Under the pieces are notes generated by a model. That model was not told where the DNA came from, searched no databases, and saw only the letters and a program-made list of their open reading frames with translations. Shown one piece after another: positions 9,298 through 19,039 of a stretch of DNA of 64,000 bases. Source of the stretch: Granulicella cerasi (GTDB taxonomy: Bacteria; Acidobacteriota; Terriglobia; Terriglobales; Acidobacteriaceae); contig NZ_JAGSYD010000003.1 of assembly GCF_025685575.1 (NCBI RefSeq), forward strand, positions 186,001-250,000. The letters run 5' to 3'. Within the stretch, counting starts at the first letter, position 1. The number at the start of each line of letters is the position of its first letter. The position numbers and the translations under genes were made by a program.

Positions 9298-9875
9298 TGC
9301 TTGGGCTCGCTCTGAGTTCCCGTCGCGGGCGCCGTGCTCGTGGAAGGCGTCGTGGACGTTACGGGCGGCGGAGCGCTCGCGGCTGGCTTCGCCGGGGTCG
9401 CCGTTGGCTTCTTCGGAGCAACATGTTCCTGCACACCGGGCTTCGCTGTCGCGGCCTTACCGTCGTTGTTCTCATACATCGACACCTGCGCGCGCGGACG
9501 AAGCATCTTGACGAGCATTTCCTTGTTCGGCGCGTCGGCGTCGAACTCGCTTGCATACGTTGCAAAGCCAGGCGCAATGATCTGCAGCGTCACATGACTG
9601 CCCACCTCGATCAGGTCGAGCACTGCGCGGCCATCAGGATCGGTCTTCACTTCGAGGTTGCCGTCGTTCTCGCCGCCGCGCGTGGCGTGGAAGATGACCG
9701 CAGCATTCTGCAGCGGCTGCCCATTGTAGCCCTTCTCCACCGTGATGACGATGTGCGTGAGGTCCGGCAGCGGCTTCCACTTGCGGCCGTGCTGTTCCTT
9801 TTTATCCTGCGCCTGCGCCAACGAGCCGAGAGTCATCCCGACCGCCACTAACGAAACCAAACCTGCCCGAGCCAT
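9294..9875 (-). CDS. Secreted protein with carboxypeptidase-regulatory-like domain
   Basis: 193-residue exported protein of unknown function. The ATG at 9875 starts a signal peptide (MARAGLVSLVAVGMTLGSLAQAQ); the longer frame to 9992 would bury it. Residues about 37-125 fit a small beta-sandwich of the carboxypeptidase-regulatory type, with VKTDPDGRAVLDLI and YASEFDA. The C-terminus (about 145-193) is a Pro/Thr/Ala/Ser-rich low-complexity tail ending in PKQ. It could be a periplasmic or surface protein with a flexible tether. It is the first gene of a pair with the SDR. Confidence 0.75.
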   Translation of the reverse strand: MARAGLVSLVAVGMTLGSLAQAQDKKEQHGRKWKPLPDLTHIVITVEKGYNGQPLQNAAVIFHATRGGENDGNLEVKTDPDGRAVLDLIEVGSHVTLQIIAPGFATYASEFDADAPNKEMLVKMLRPRAQVSMYENNDGKAATAKPGVQEHVAPKKPTATPAKPAASAPPPVTSTTPSTSTAPATGTQSEPKQ

Positions 9876-10012
9876 GGGGCTTATTGTAGCGAGTTTCGTA
9901 TGCCTTCGGCGCGTACCGCAGGCCGGTGAACGAAAGATAGGCTGCGAAATCGACGTAATTTCGACAACGACACAAACATGAGTGCGATTCACTCAGATTT
10001 CACAACAGACGC

Positions 10013-10041
10013 TTGACTCTCTCGTTTGCCGGGCGTACATT
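10013..10041 (+). promoter_or_regulatory. Sigma-70-like promoter of groESL
   Basis: A -35 TTGACT (10013-10018) and -10 TACATT (10036-10041) are separated by exactly 17 bases. About 97 bases separate the -10 from the groES start. A short inverted repeat TGAGTG-N5-CACTCA (9979-9995) lies just upstream. Confidence 0.75.
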
Positions 10042-10066
10042 AGCACTCGGCGGCGGATACTGCTAA
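10040..10066 (+). promoter_or_regulatory. Degenerate CIRCE operator (HrcA site)
   Basis: TTAGCACTC-N9-TACTGCTAA. The left arm matches the CIRCE consensus exactly, and the right arm differs at two of nine positions from GAGTGCTAA. It overlaps the -10 and probable transcription start, where HrcA repression is expected. No hrcA gene is in the window. Confidence 0.8.
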
Positions 10067-10137
10067 CGGCCTGAAAATCCTCTGGCCCGCGTTCCGCCCA
10101 CAGCAACACTCAGCACTCATCAGAGAGGAAACACAAC

Positions 10138-10437
10138 ATGGCATCGACGTTTACGCCTCTGCACGACCGCATTCTCGTGCAGCGCCTCGAGGAGACCGAA
10201 AGCAAGACCTCCTTCGGCATCATCATCCCCGACTCGGCGAAGGAAAAGCCGCAGCAGGGTACGGTTGTTTCGGTCGGCAAGGGCAAGAGCAATGACGAAG
10301 GCAAGGTCTTCCCGCTCGATGTGAAGCCGGGCGACCAGATCCTCTTCGGCAAGTACTCGGGTACGGAAATCAAGCTCGACGGCGCGGACTACCTCATCAT
10401 GCGTGAGGAAGAAGTCCTCGGCATCCTGAAGAGCTAA
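10138..10437 (+). CDS. groES: Co-chaperonin GroES
   Basis: Ten-kilodalton co-chaperonin of 99 residues that caps the GroEL folding chamber. The N-terminus [15 protein letters not shown], the mobile loop around [15 protein letters not shown] and the end [13 protein letters not shown] are diagnostic. A ribosome site (GAGAGGAAAC) precedes the ATG. It is transcribed with groEL from the promoter and CIRCE element just upstream. Length and motifs are normal for the family. Confidence 0.98.
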   Translation: MASTFTPLHDRILVQRLEETESKTSFGIIIPDSAKEKPQQGTVVSVGKGKSNDEGKVFPLDVKPGDQILFGKYSGTEIKLDGADYLIMREEEVLGILKS

Positions 10438-10443
10438 GGGTTC

Positions 10444-12232
<1,789 letters not shown>

Positions 12233-12255
12233 ACCATTCGCTCAACCGAACGCAG

Positions 12256-12286
12256 AAAAGCCCCGGAGAAATCCGGGGCTTTTTTG
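12256..12286 (+). terminator. Intrinsic terminator of groESL
   Basis: A 12-bp stem AAAAGCCCCGGA/TCCGGGGCTTTT has a GAAA tetraloop (12268-12271) and is followed by more T residues. Confidence 0.92.
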
Positions 12287-12298
12287 TTTTGTGAACGA

Positions 12299-13303
12299 TT
12301 AGTATGCCGCGACGATGCCCGCCAACTGGTTGCTCGACGTCGTGGTCAACGAGGTTGAGGTGAACGTGTTGCTGACCGACTGCGAACCCGCAGCAATAGC
12401 AGAGATGCTAAGCGTACCGTTCGTGCTTTGCGTTAACAGAAAGGTATCACCATACTGATTCACTGCAAGCGTTCCACCAGCGCTCTGCGTAAGGCCAAGC
12501 TGGCTGGCGCTGGCAGATGTCCACGTTGGACTATTCCCCGAGGTGCCGGCTCCAGTCAGGAGTTCATCGAAATACCCGCTCATCAGATCACTCGACACGT
12601 GCAGGCTATTATTTCCATCCACCGCAAGCCCGTAGAAGACCTCAGACGCAGACGATTGGAGATGGAGACCGGTGATGTTGCCGTAAAGGTTCGGATAGAA
12701 GCGCCAGACATTCCCGTATGTGTTGCTCACATAACTTGTGCCGATGTTGCTTGAATAGATGTAGCCATTACCGTCCACAGCGAGACCGACAGGATACGCC
12801 GTAAGACCCGTATTTCCGCCGGTAATGACACCGAGCAACGAACCCGTGCTGGAGAATTTTCGGATCGCAGGAGTCGTGTCCTGCACATAGATATTGCCAG
12901 AGGCATCCACCGCAATAGCGGTCACGGTAGAGGAAACACCCGTAGAGAATGTCCGCACTGGCGTCGCCGTTCCTGTTGCGCCCTTCGCATACACAAGCAC
13001 CATATTCGTCAGAGTCGAGATCGAGAGGCCACCAAGATAGATCTGGCCAGAGGAGTCGACGGCAATGGCGCTGATACCCACTGTTTGCGAGGTTGTTAGT
13101 GTACTGACCGGCGACACCGAACCCGAAGAGGAACCCGAAAAAACAAGAACGCCCCGGGCATTCGGCTGAACGACATAAACGTTGGTTGAACTGATGTGAT
13201 TCGCTGAAACGTTGTTGGAAGACGAAGAAGAGCCGCTATTAGCGCAGCCAAGAAGGCTGCTGCCTAGAGACAGCATTGCGACCGCACACAAAATATTGCG
13301 CAT
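12299..13303 (-). CDS. Lipoprotein with NHL/SMP-30-like beta-propeller repeats
   Basis: 334-residue predicted lipoprotein. The signal sequence ends in a lipobox SSLLGC with the cysteine near residue 20, followed by a serine/asparagine-rich linker. The rest has repeated blades of the form ISAIAVDSSGQIYLGG, VTAIAVDASGNIYVQD and PVGLAVDGNGYIYSS, typical of NHL-like propellers. No catalytic residues can be assigned. Such proteins are numerous in acidobacteria and may bind surface ligands. It converges on the groEL terminator and has no obvious operon partner; the MarR gene lies 61 bases upstream on the same strand. Confidence 0.75.
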   Translation of the reverse strand: MRNILCAVAMLSLGSSLLGCANSGSSSSSNNVSANHISSTNVYVVQPNARGVLVFSGSSSGSVSPVSTLTTSQTVGISAIAVDSSGQIYLGGLSISTLTNMVLVYAKGATGTATPVRTFSTGVSSTVTAIAVDASGNIYVQDTTPAIRKFSSTGSLLGVITGGNTGLTAYPVGLAVDGNGYIYSSNIGTSYVSNTYGNVWRFYPNLYGNITGLHLQSSASEVFYGLAVDGNNSLHVSSDLMSGYFDELLTGAGTSGNSPTWTSASASQLGLTQSAGGTLAVNQYGDTFLLTQSTNGTLSISAIAAGSQSVSNTFTSTSLTTTSSNQLAGIVAAY

Positions 13304-13364
13304 TGAGCCCAGAGACCTCAGATTGTTTTGAATAATCCGAGTATCCTACCAGAAATTCAACCGG

Positions 13365-13817
13365 TTAATTGCGGTTCTGAGATAGTGCTTCTGCTTGCCG
13401 ACCCGCTGTTTTCAGAAACGCCTCAAACTGCATCAACTCGTCTTCATTGAACTTGGAGAAGACTCTCGCCATCGCGGCAGCGTGTTTCTCGAAAAGCGGC
13501 TCGATGAGAGCGCGACCTGATGCGGTGAGCGAGACGATGCGGACGCGGCGATCTTCCGTGCTTTCGACACGCGTGACCAGTTCACGGTCGAACAAGCGAT
13601 CCACGGCAATCGAGATCGCTCCGGGCGTCAGTCCTACCTTGGGTCCGAGCGTGTTCACGGGCATACAGCCCTTGTGCAGCAGAAGCTCCAGCACGCGGAA
13701 GTCCGAGTCCCCCAAACCGGAGCACGTCATATCGGCGAGCGAGTACTTCATGATGGCCTGATAGGCCTTCATCATCACCAGCCAGACGTGGGTCTCTTCT
13801 CGAGCGGACTTCGCCAT
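13365..13817 (-). CDS. MarR-family transcriptional regulator
   Basis: Winged-helix repressor of 150 residues. The ATG at 13817 (MAKSAREETHVWLVMMKAYQ) is preferred; the frame to 13877 reads through a terminator hairpin. The DNA-binding part includes DFRVLELLLHKGCMPVNTLGPKVGLTPGAISIAVDRL (described here in pieces: recognition helix around TPGAISIAVDRL), followed by the wing LVTRVESTEDRRVRIVSLT. Helices at both ends would form the dimer. The nearest candidate target is the downstream lipoprotein gene, but no palindromic operator was identified with confidence. Confidence 0.87.
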   Translation of the reverse strand: MAKSAREETHVWLVMMKAYQAIMKYSLADMTCSGLGDSDFRVLELLLHKGCMPVNTLGPKVGLTPGAISIAVDRLFDRELVTRVESTEDRRVRIVSLTASGRALIEPLFEKHAAAMARVFSKFNEDELMQFEAFLKTAGRQAEALSQNRN

Positions 13818-13852
13818 ACGACGTTCATCATACCTGTGGGTTGAAAAAAACG

Positions 13853-13886
13853 AGCCCCGCGGTGAAAACAATTTCACAGCGGGGCT
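13853..13886 (-). terminator. Terminator of the VWA gene
   Basis: Stem AGCCCCGC-G-GTGAAA paired with TTTCAC-A-GCGGGGCT, one G-A mismatch and a four-base loop. On the minus strand it is followed, after three bases, by a run of seven T (13844-13850). It separates the VWA gene from marR downstream. Confidence 0.85.
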
Positions 13887-13907
13887 TTTGAGTCGTGATC
13901 GAAAAGC

Positions 13908-14825
13908 TTAGTTATCGTTGCCGACACGAACAGTGTCCGGGGCGCGAACCTTTGCGCCCGACTGCTGTGTCTTCACCTTGAGACGAAGGACGTTTCCGTT
14001 CTTCTCGTGGCCCTGCGCCGCGTTGAAGGTCAGGAAGTAGCTCTCCTTCAAATAACCGGCAAAGCGGTCGAGGTATGGACGCAGGCTCGGCGGCGTAATC
14101 GTGCCGTTGTAGAGCGACTCACCACCGGTGGCGCTGGCGACCTGCTGCAGGTAACTCTGTCCACTGAAGTTTGCAGCCATGCCGCGCATGCCCGCGTCGC
14201 CGTAGTAGAGCGCGTAAACCGTTACGCCTGCGCGGAGCGCGTCCTCCTGCGCTTGCTGCACGTAAGGGCTGTTCTGATTCAGCGGTGAAACGCTGCCGTT
14301 GTACGGATCAACTCCGTTGGAGATCATCAGTACCACGCGTGCCGCGCGAGCGTTCGACGGCCAGTGCTTCACGAAATCCGAGAGGCAGAAGTATGGGCTG
14401 GCGCTGATGCCCGGCGAGGAAAACGGCAGACGAATCTGCTTGGCGAGCGCTTCCTTGTCGGTGATGAAACCACTGGCAGCGCGCACGGTTCCGTTGCTCA
14501 TGTAGCCGACCATCACCTTAGTGTCCGGCGGCAGGCTCAGCAGAAATTTGGACATATCTTCCAACTGAATGCCGAAGCTGCTGCGCAGGCCGTCGTCAAT
14601 CAGGATGGCGACTTCAAGCTGCTGAGACTTGATCGGCTGCACAGCTTCGATCGCCGTCTTCTTGCCGTTGACGTCAAGCGTGATGGCGTTGGTGTCCACG
14701 GGCGCGTCTCTCTTCGTATCGACGCTGATGACTGCCGTGGTGGGAACCGGGTTTTCCTGCGCGCGAAGCATTGCCGGCGTCACAAGCGTCGCGGCCAAAA
14801 GTGTAAGCGTTCCAATCGTTTTCAT
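13908..14825 (-). CDS. Secreted VWA-domain protein
   Basis: 305-residue exported protein with a signal peptide ending near AMLRAQ (residue 22). A von Willebrand A-like domain follows: VAILIDDGLRSSFGIQLEDM supplies a MIDAS-like acidic-Asp-Gly motif, although the usual DxSxS is not kept (DDGLRSS). VVLMISNGVDPYNG matches the later strand and turn. Such VWFA-related proteins are common in acidobacteria and their ligands are unknown. Its ribosome site lies inside the 3' arm of the hairpin at 14833-14863. The gene lies downstream of the cobalamin receptor but behind that terminator-like hairpin. Confidence 0.8.
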   Translation of the reverse strand: MKTIGTLTLLAATLVTPAMLRAQENPVPTTAVISVDTKRDAPVDTNAITLDVNGKKTAIEAVQPIKSQQLEVAILIDDGLRSSFGIQLEDMSKFLLSLPPDTKVMVGYMSNGTVRAASGFITDKEALAKQIRLPFSSPGISASPYFCLSDFVKHWPSNARAARVVLMISNGVDPYNGSVSPLNQNSPYVQQAQEDALRAGVTVYALYYGDAGMRGMAANFSGQSYLQQVASATGGESLYNGTITPPSLRPYLDRFAGYLKESYFLTFNAAQGHEKNGNVLRLKVKTQQSGAKVRAPDTVRVGNDN

Positions 14826-14832
14826 GGAAAAA

Positions 14833-14863
14833 GGCTCCTATCTCGTTAGATGAGATAGGAGCC
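14833..14863 (-). terminator. Terminator-like hairpin overlapping the VWA ribosome site
   Basis: Perfect 12-bp stem GGCTCCTATCTC/GAGATAGGAGCC with a 7-base loop. On the minus strand it is followed by TTTTT, so it can end transcription of the upstream receptor gene. Its 3' arm contains AGGAG nine bases before the VWA ATG, so it also could mask that ribosome site. Confidence 0.85.
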
Positions 14864-14886
14864 GAAATGTTGCGCTGGCCAAGGAC

Positions 14887-17355
14887 TTATTTGCCGCCGA
14901 GCTGGAACTTCATCCCTGCGCGGATGCTGAAAGGCAGTCCAGGATAGCCGATCGGCCCGATGTGCTGGTTGTTGGTGAGGTTTGTCAGCTGCAGGAACAG
15001 CTGTGCGCGGCGTTTCAGGCTATAAGTTCCGCCTGCATCCACCTTCACGTAGCCGAAGTCCAGGTTGCGGTTCGGCAGCAGCAGCGTGTTGTCGCCGTTG
15101 ATGTCCGAATAGGAGAGGAAGGTTGAATCATCCGACCGGCTCGCCATGGCCGCCTGCGCGCTGACGCCCCACTTCCTGCGCGTGTAGTTGATGGCCGCAT
15201 AACCCGAATGTGGCGGGCGACGGAACGGACGCGCGCCAATCAGCGGATAGCTTGAACCGATCGGCACATTCGGCAGGTTGGGGTTCGTCGTGGACAAGCC
15301 ACCGTACGCTGCGTCGGTGGAGAAGGACTGCACGACCCGACCATCAAGGTACGTGTATCCGCCGTGGACGAACAGATGCTCCGTCGGCTTCCACTCCACC
15401 TCGGCTTCGATGCCCTGCGCGCGATAGGCGAGCGTGTTGGCTTCGGCGCCAAAGATGCCCGTGCTCGAAATCGACTGGCCCGTGATCTTCGCCAGTGTAC
15501 CGACGTCAATGTAGTCCAACTGATGGTCGAACATGTTGTGGAAGTAGCCGAGCTTCGCGACCAGCTTGTTGCCGAAGAGCGACTGGTCGATGCCGATGTC
15601 GTAGGTGCGCGAACGCTTGGACGTAAGCGGCGTGACGCGGAACTGCGCGATCTGCGCCGGTGTGAGCTGGCGATACAGCGAGGTGAACTCATCTGCCAGC
15701 GCAGGCTCACTCACGCCCTTCGAGAAGTTCGCGCGCAGCTTCGTTCCCGCAAAGCGACGAATGCCCGGGAACCACGCAAGGCCGATGCGAGGCTCCGCCG
15801 CAACGCCGTAGAGGTGGTTCTTCTCGATAGCGCCGCCCACGGAGTAGAAGAGTCGATTGGACCAATCACCCTGCAACTGCATGGTGTACTCGAAGTTTGT
15901 GCGCTCGATCTTGCGATCAGTGCCATAGGAAGGAACAACACTGCCGCCACGTTCGTCGATGTAACGGAACGCACCCAACGCTGTGATGTGGCGATTGAAG
16001 CGTTTGTCCGTCTGGTAGTAAAGCTCATCGCGGTTGGAGGTAAGGTAATCGTCACTGTTGAAGATGCTGGCCTGACCGGAAGCGCTATAGCCGTTTGCGC
16101 CGCGGATCGTGACGGGGTTGCCGAAGTAGCTGGTGTAGCTGTAGGACGTGCCGGGGTAAAAAACCACGGGCGTGCCCACGTTGCCGAAGTAGCGCGCGGT
16201 TTCACCCTTGCGAGCCACACCATAACGCACGAAGTGGTGCCAATCGCCTTTGGTGGAGTAGTCCAGATTGCCCTGGGCGTACAGGTCGTGGTCCTGTTGC
16301 CTGCCGAGCACGGTGAGGCCGAGGAAGTCATACGCGCCGGGCAGCCCCTGCGCCACAACGGAGTCTCGCACGATGCCGCGCAGCGTCAGACGAGGCAGCA
16401 CGCGATAACCCACGTTGCCGACGCTGGTGATGAGGTGCGTCGCATCATTGGCCAAGGCGTTCGACGTGTTGTAACGCGAGAACGCGCCATAGTAATCAAG
16501 CTTGCTGATCGCTCCACCCACAGCGACTTCGTTTCGCACCTGATGGAAGTTGCCAGCATCGCCACTGTAGCTGAAGAGCGGGAACGTTCCCCTGCCGCGC
16601 GGCGTGGTGAAGCTCACGACGGAGCTTTCCGCATCGGTGCCATAGAGCACAGAATCAGGCCCGCGGTAGGTCTCAATACCGTCGATTCCTGTCGAGCCTA
16701 CAGTGCCGAAGTCGAAGCCTCCCCCAACGTCGTTCAAAGGCACACCGTCGAGCACGACCTTGTTGCCGTCCGACGGTCCTCCACGCATGAAGAGTGAGGT
16801 CACGCCGACGCCCTGCCCCGTCTGCACGATGAACGCGCCCGGCTGCATGCGTAGTTCGTCGCTTACGCCTGTGCGAAGGTCAAGATCTTCGGTCTTCACC
16901 AGCGATACAGGCGCGGTGAGCTGCGGCAGCGGCGTAGGGAGGCCGGTAGCGGTTACGGAAACTTCCTGACGGACCTCCGTCAGCGAAAGCACCACGTTCT
17001 TCTCGATGATTTCGGTAGCACCGCCGTAGAATTCATCGACCACGGCGGGCGTATAGCCGCGGCCCAGGCCGATCAGCGTGAAGCGTCCTGCCTGTGCGAA
17101 ACGAATTTCGTAGCGGCCATGGGCGTCAGAAAACGCATAGGTGGCAACGGTCTTACCGTGCATCAGCTTGACCTGTCCGCGAGCGACAGGCTTGCCACGA
17201 GCATTGGTCAGGCGACCACGCACGACGATGGCATGAGCTTGTATCGGGAAGACAGCAAAGGCCGCTGCAGCCCAGGCCGTCAGCGTAAGAAGACCAGCAC
17301 GGCGTGCAGGCATGGATCGAAAACGGGCGTAGAAAAGCCCAGATAGAGTCGACAT
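14887..17355 (-). CDS. TonB-dependent receptor, probable cobalamin transporter (BtuB-like)
   Basis: Outer-membrane receptor of 822 residues, starting at the ATG 17355 behind GGAGGG. A signal-anchor-like N-terminus ends near AHAIVV. A carboxypeptidase-regulatory-like domain follows (about 40-125, VVRGRLTNARGKPVARGQV and FSDAHGRYEIRF), then the plug (about 130-265, with LRMQPGAFIVQTGQ and FMRGGPSDGNKVVLDG) and a 22-strand-type barrel ending in FQLGGK. Family alone would not give the substrate; the cobalamin riboswitch directly upstream indicates vitamin B12 or another corrinoid. The extra N-terminal domain is absent from E. coli BtuB. No btuC/btuD genes are in the window. Confidence 0.87.
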   Translation of the reverse strand: MSTLSGLFYARFRSMPARRAGLLTLTAWAAAAFAVFPIQAHAIVVRGRLTNARGKPVARGQVKLMHGKTVATYAFSDAHGRYEIRFAQAGRFTLIGLGRGYTPAVVDEFYGGATEIIEKNVVLSLTEVRQEVSVTATGLPTPLPQLTAPVSLVKTEDLDLRTGVSDELRMQPGAFIVQTGQGVGVTSLFMRGGPSDGNKVVLDGVPLNDVGGGFDFGTVGSTGIDGIETYRGPDSVLYGTDAESSVVSFTTPRGRGTFPLFSYSGDAGNFHQVRNEVAVGGAISKLDYYGAFSRYNTSNALANDATHLITSVGNVGYRVLPRLTLRGIVRDSVVAQGLPGAYDFLGLTVLGRQQDHDLYAQGNLDYSTKGDWHHFVRYGVARKGETARYFGNVGTPVVFYPGTSYSYTSYFGNPVTIRGANGYSASGQASIFNSDDYLTSNRDELYYQTDKRFNRHITALGAFRYIDERGGSVVPSYGTDRKIERTNFEYTMQLQGDWSNRLFYSVGGAIEKNHLYGVAAEPRIGLAWFPGIRRFAGTKLRANFSKGVSEPALADEFTSLYRQLTPAQIAQFRVTPLTSKRSRTYDIGIDQSLFGNKLVAKLGYFHNMFDHQLDYIDVGTLAKITGQSISSTGIFGAEANTLAYRAQGIEAEVEWKPTEHLFVHGGYTYLDGRVVQSFSTDAAYGGLSTTNPNLPNVPIGSSYPLIGARPFRRPPHSGYAAINYTRRKWGVSAQAAMASRSDDSTFLSYSDINGDNTLLLPNRNLDFGYVKVDAGGTYSLKRRAQLFLQLTNLTNNQHIGPIGYPGLPFSIRAGMKFQLGGK

Positions 17356-17362
17356 ATTTTCC

Positions 17363-17406
17363 CTCCGCTCCCCCTCGGAAGCGTGGCATGAAGCAACGCA
17401 GCGGAG
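17363..17406 (-). promoter_or_regulatory. Ribosome-site-masking pairing downstream of the B12 box
   Basis: On the minus strand CTCCGCT (17400-17406), next to the B12 box, is complementary to AGCGGAG (17363-17369), which includes the GGAG ribosome site of the receptor. The 7-bp pairing would block translation. It could also compete with closure of the riboswitch P1 helix. Confidence 0.6.
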
Positions 17407-17592
17407 CCGGTCTCCTGACTGGCACGATTTCAAGTGCGGCCTTCTAATAGGACGATCGAGTCTTCCCATCGTTTCGCAGAACGAACGACAGTGACCGATC
17501 GCAGGCCACACTCACCACAGGTTCGTGGTGCGTGCATCACAGTTGCGGGGCAGTGGCGGAATCTCACCGCGCTTCCCAAAGCACTCCGTTGC
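17393..17592 (-). promoter_or_regulatory. Cobalamin riboswitch
   Basis: Read on the minus strand: GGTGAGATTCCGCCACTG followed by CCCCGCAACTGTGATG is the conserved cobalamin-riboswitch core, and GCCAGTCAGGAGACCGGC (17407-17424 region) is the B12 box. P1 can close between GCAACG (17587-17592) and CGTTGC (17393-17398). It covers most of the 341-base gap between the receptor and the divergent YCII gene. The class is well established as repressing genes when corrinoid is abundant. Confidence 0.93.
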
Positions 17593-17696
17593 GGTAGCAA
17601 CGTGAATGATTGCAAGGTCGCAGAGCAACATCGCAGGGTGGTTATGCCTCTAGTGTACTGGATACCGCGCCGGTACCCCGTGCAACAATGGGCAAC

Positions 17697-18002
17697 ATGC
17701 CTACGTTCGTATTGCGTCTGCATCCGCCGCGACCGTCCTTTCCGCAGGACATGACCGAAGACGAGCGCAAGATCATGCTTGCGCATCGCGAGTATCTGCA
17801 GCAACACTTCGACGCGGGCACGCTGCTGCTCTTCGGCGGCGTCTATGAAGAGGGCAACCCTCATGGCATCGCGTTGCTCGACAACGTCGAAGCGGCCGAC
17901 GTGGATCGCTTCATCGCCGAAGATCCGTCTGTGATCGCCGGGCTCAATCGATACACCTATGCGCCGATGATGCTGGGCGGCATTCAAGGCCCGCGCAGCT
18001 AA
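17697..18002 (+). CDS. YCII-domain protein
   Basis: 101-residue small protein of the YciI family, a ferredoxin-like fold of mostly unknown function, related to muconolactone isomerases. The motif LAHREYLQQHFDAGTLLLFGGVYE carries the histidine and glycines typical of the family, and FIAEDPSVIAGLNRYTYAPMM ends the domain. The ATG at 17697 (MPTFVLRLHPPRP) is chosen; an ATG three codons earlier (17688) is equally possible. It is divergent from the cobalamin receptor and convergent with the quinone-reductase gene. Confidence 0.78.
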   Translation: MPTFVLRLHPPRPSFPQDMTEDERKIMLAHREYLQQHFDAGTLLLFGGVYEEGNPHGIALLDNVEAADVDRFIAEDPSVIAGLNRYTYAPMMLGGIQGPRS

Positions 18003-18017
18003 ACCGCAGCAGAACGT

Positions 18018-18986
18018 CTAGAGTGTCAGCAAGACCTTGCCTGTGGTCTTGCGTGCCTGCAGGTCCTCGTGCGCGCGTTGCGCGTCTTCAAGCTTGTACC
18101 GCGCGCCAATATTCACCGTAAGCGAGCCATCACCGATCGCGTTGAAGATGTCGCGCACGCGACGCTCGAGTTCCACGCGGGTGCGAATGTAGTCGCCCAT
18201 CGTAGGACGCGTCACATAGAGCGAGCCGGTTTGCGAGAGCCGGATGAGATCAAACGGCGGAACGGCTCCGCTCGATGCGCCGAAGAGCACCATCAAGCCG
18301 CGTGGGCGAAGGCACTTGAGCGAGTCCTCAAACGTCGTCTTGCCCACCGAGTCATACACCACAGGCAAGCCTTCGCCTCCAGACTCCTGCTTCACCGCCT
18401 CGACGAAACTTTCGGTGACGTAATTGATAACGCGATCTGCCCCGGCAGCGCGCGAAAGCTCCGCCTTCTGCATCGTTGATACCGTCGTCAACACACGCGC
18501 CCCGAGCGACTTCGCCATCTGCGTCAGCAGAAGGCCAACGCCACCAGCGCCCGCGTGTACGAGCACGGTATCGCCGGCCTTGATGGCATAGGTGTCATGC
18601 GAGAGATAGTGTGCGGTGATGCCCTGCAGCATCACCGCTGCAGCATCGTCCATGCGAACGTTCGAAGGCACATGCACCAGCGCACTCGTCTCAGCAACGA
18701 CGTACTCCGCATAGGATCCGCGTACGGACGCCCACGCTACGCGATCGCCACGCTTGAACTCCGTGACACCTACGCCGACCTCTTCGACCGTGCCCGCGCC
18801 TTCTGATCCAGGCACGAAAGGCAGCGGCAGAGGATAACGACCTTCGCGCTGATAAATGTCGATGAAGTTGATGCCCGCGGCTTCCACGTGCACCAGCACC
18901 TGGCCTGCTGCCGGTGTGGGCTGGGGAAGGTCCTTCAGTTGGAGAACGTCAGGGCCGCCGGTCTTTTCGATCTGGATCGCACGCAT
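18018..18986 (-). CDS. Zinc-independent NADPH:quinone oxidoreductase (MDR family)
   Basis: Quinone-reductase-like medium-chain dehydrogenase of 322 residues. The N-terminal GroES-like part begins MRAIQIEKTGGPDVLQLKDLPQP, and the Rossmann glycine motif is in VLVHAGAGGVGLLLTQMAKSLGA (about 140-162). The structural-zinc cysteines of alcohol dehydrogenases are absent, as in Qor/zeta-crystallin. It reduces quinones or related carbonyls with NADPH; the native substrate is not evident. It ends 16 bases after the convergent YCII gene and may be transcribed alone. Confidence 0.9.
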   Translation of the reverse strand: MRAIQIEKTGGPDVLQLKDLPQPTPAAGQVLVHVEAAGINFIDIYQREGRYPLPLPFVPGSEGAGTVEEVGVGVTEFKRGDRVAWASVRGSYAEYVVAETSALVHVPSNVRMDDAAAVMLQGITAHYLSHDTYAIKAGDTVLVHAGAGGVGLLLTQMAKSLGARVLTTVSTMQKAELSRAAGADRVINYVTESFVEAVKQESGGEGLPVVYDSVGKTTFEDSLKCLRPRGLMVLFGASSGAVPPFDLIRLSQTGSLYVTRPTMGDYIRTRVELERRVRDIFNAIGDGSLTVNIGARYKLEDAQRAHEDLQARKTTGKVLLTL

Positions 18987-19039
18987 CGCTTCACTTCACC
19001 TCGCTACGGTATGCGATGCGGCGGAGCGATACGAGGTCG

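Noticed and set aside
15364..16797. Long open frame opposite the cobalamin receptor
   Set aside because: High-GC shadow of a well-supported gene; arginine/valine-rich with no domain and no ribosome site.
17355..17511. N-terminal extension of the cobalamin receptor
   Set aside because: It would translate through the riboswitch; the ATG behind GGAGGG gives a proper signal peptide.
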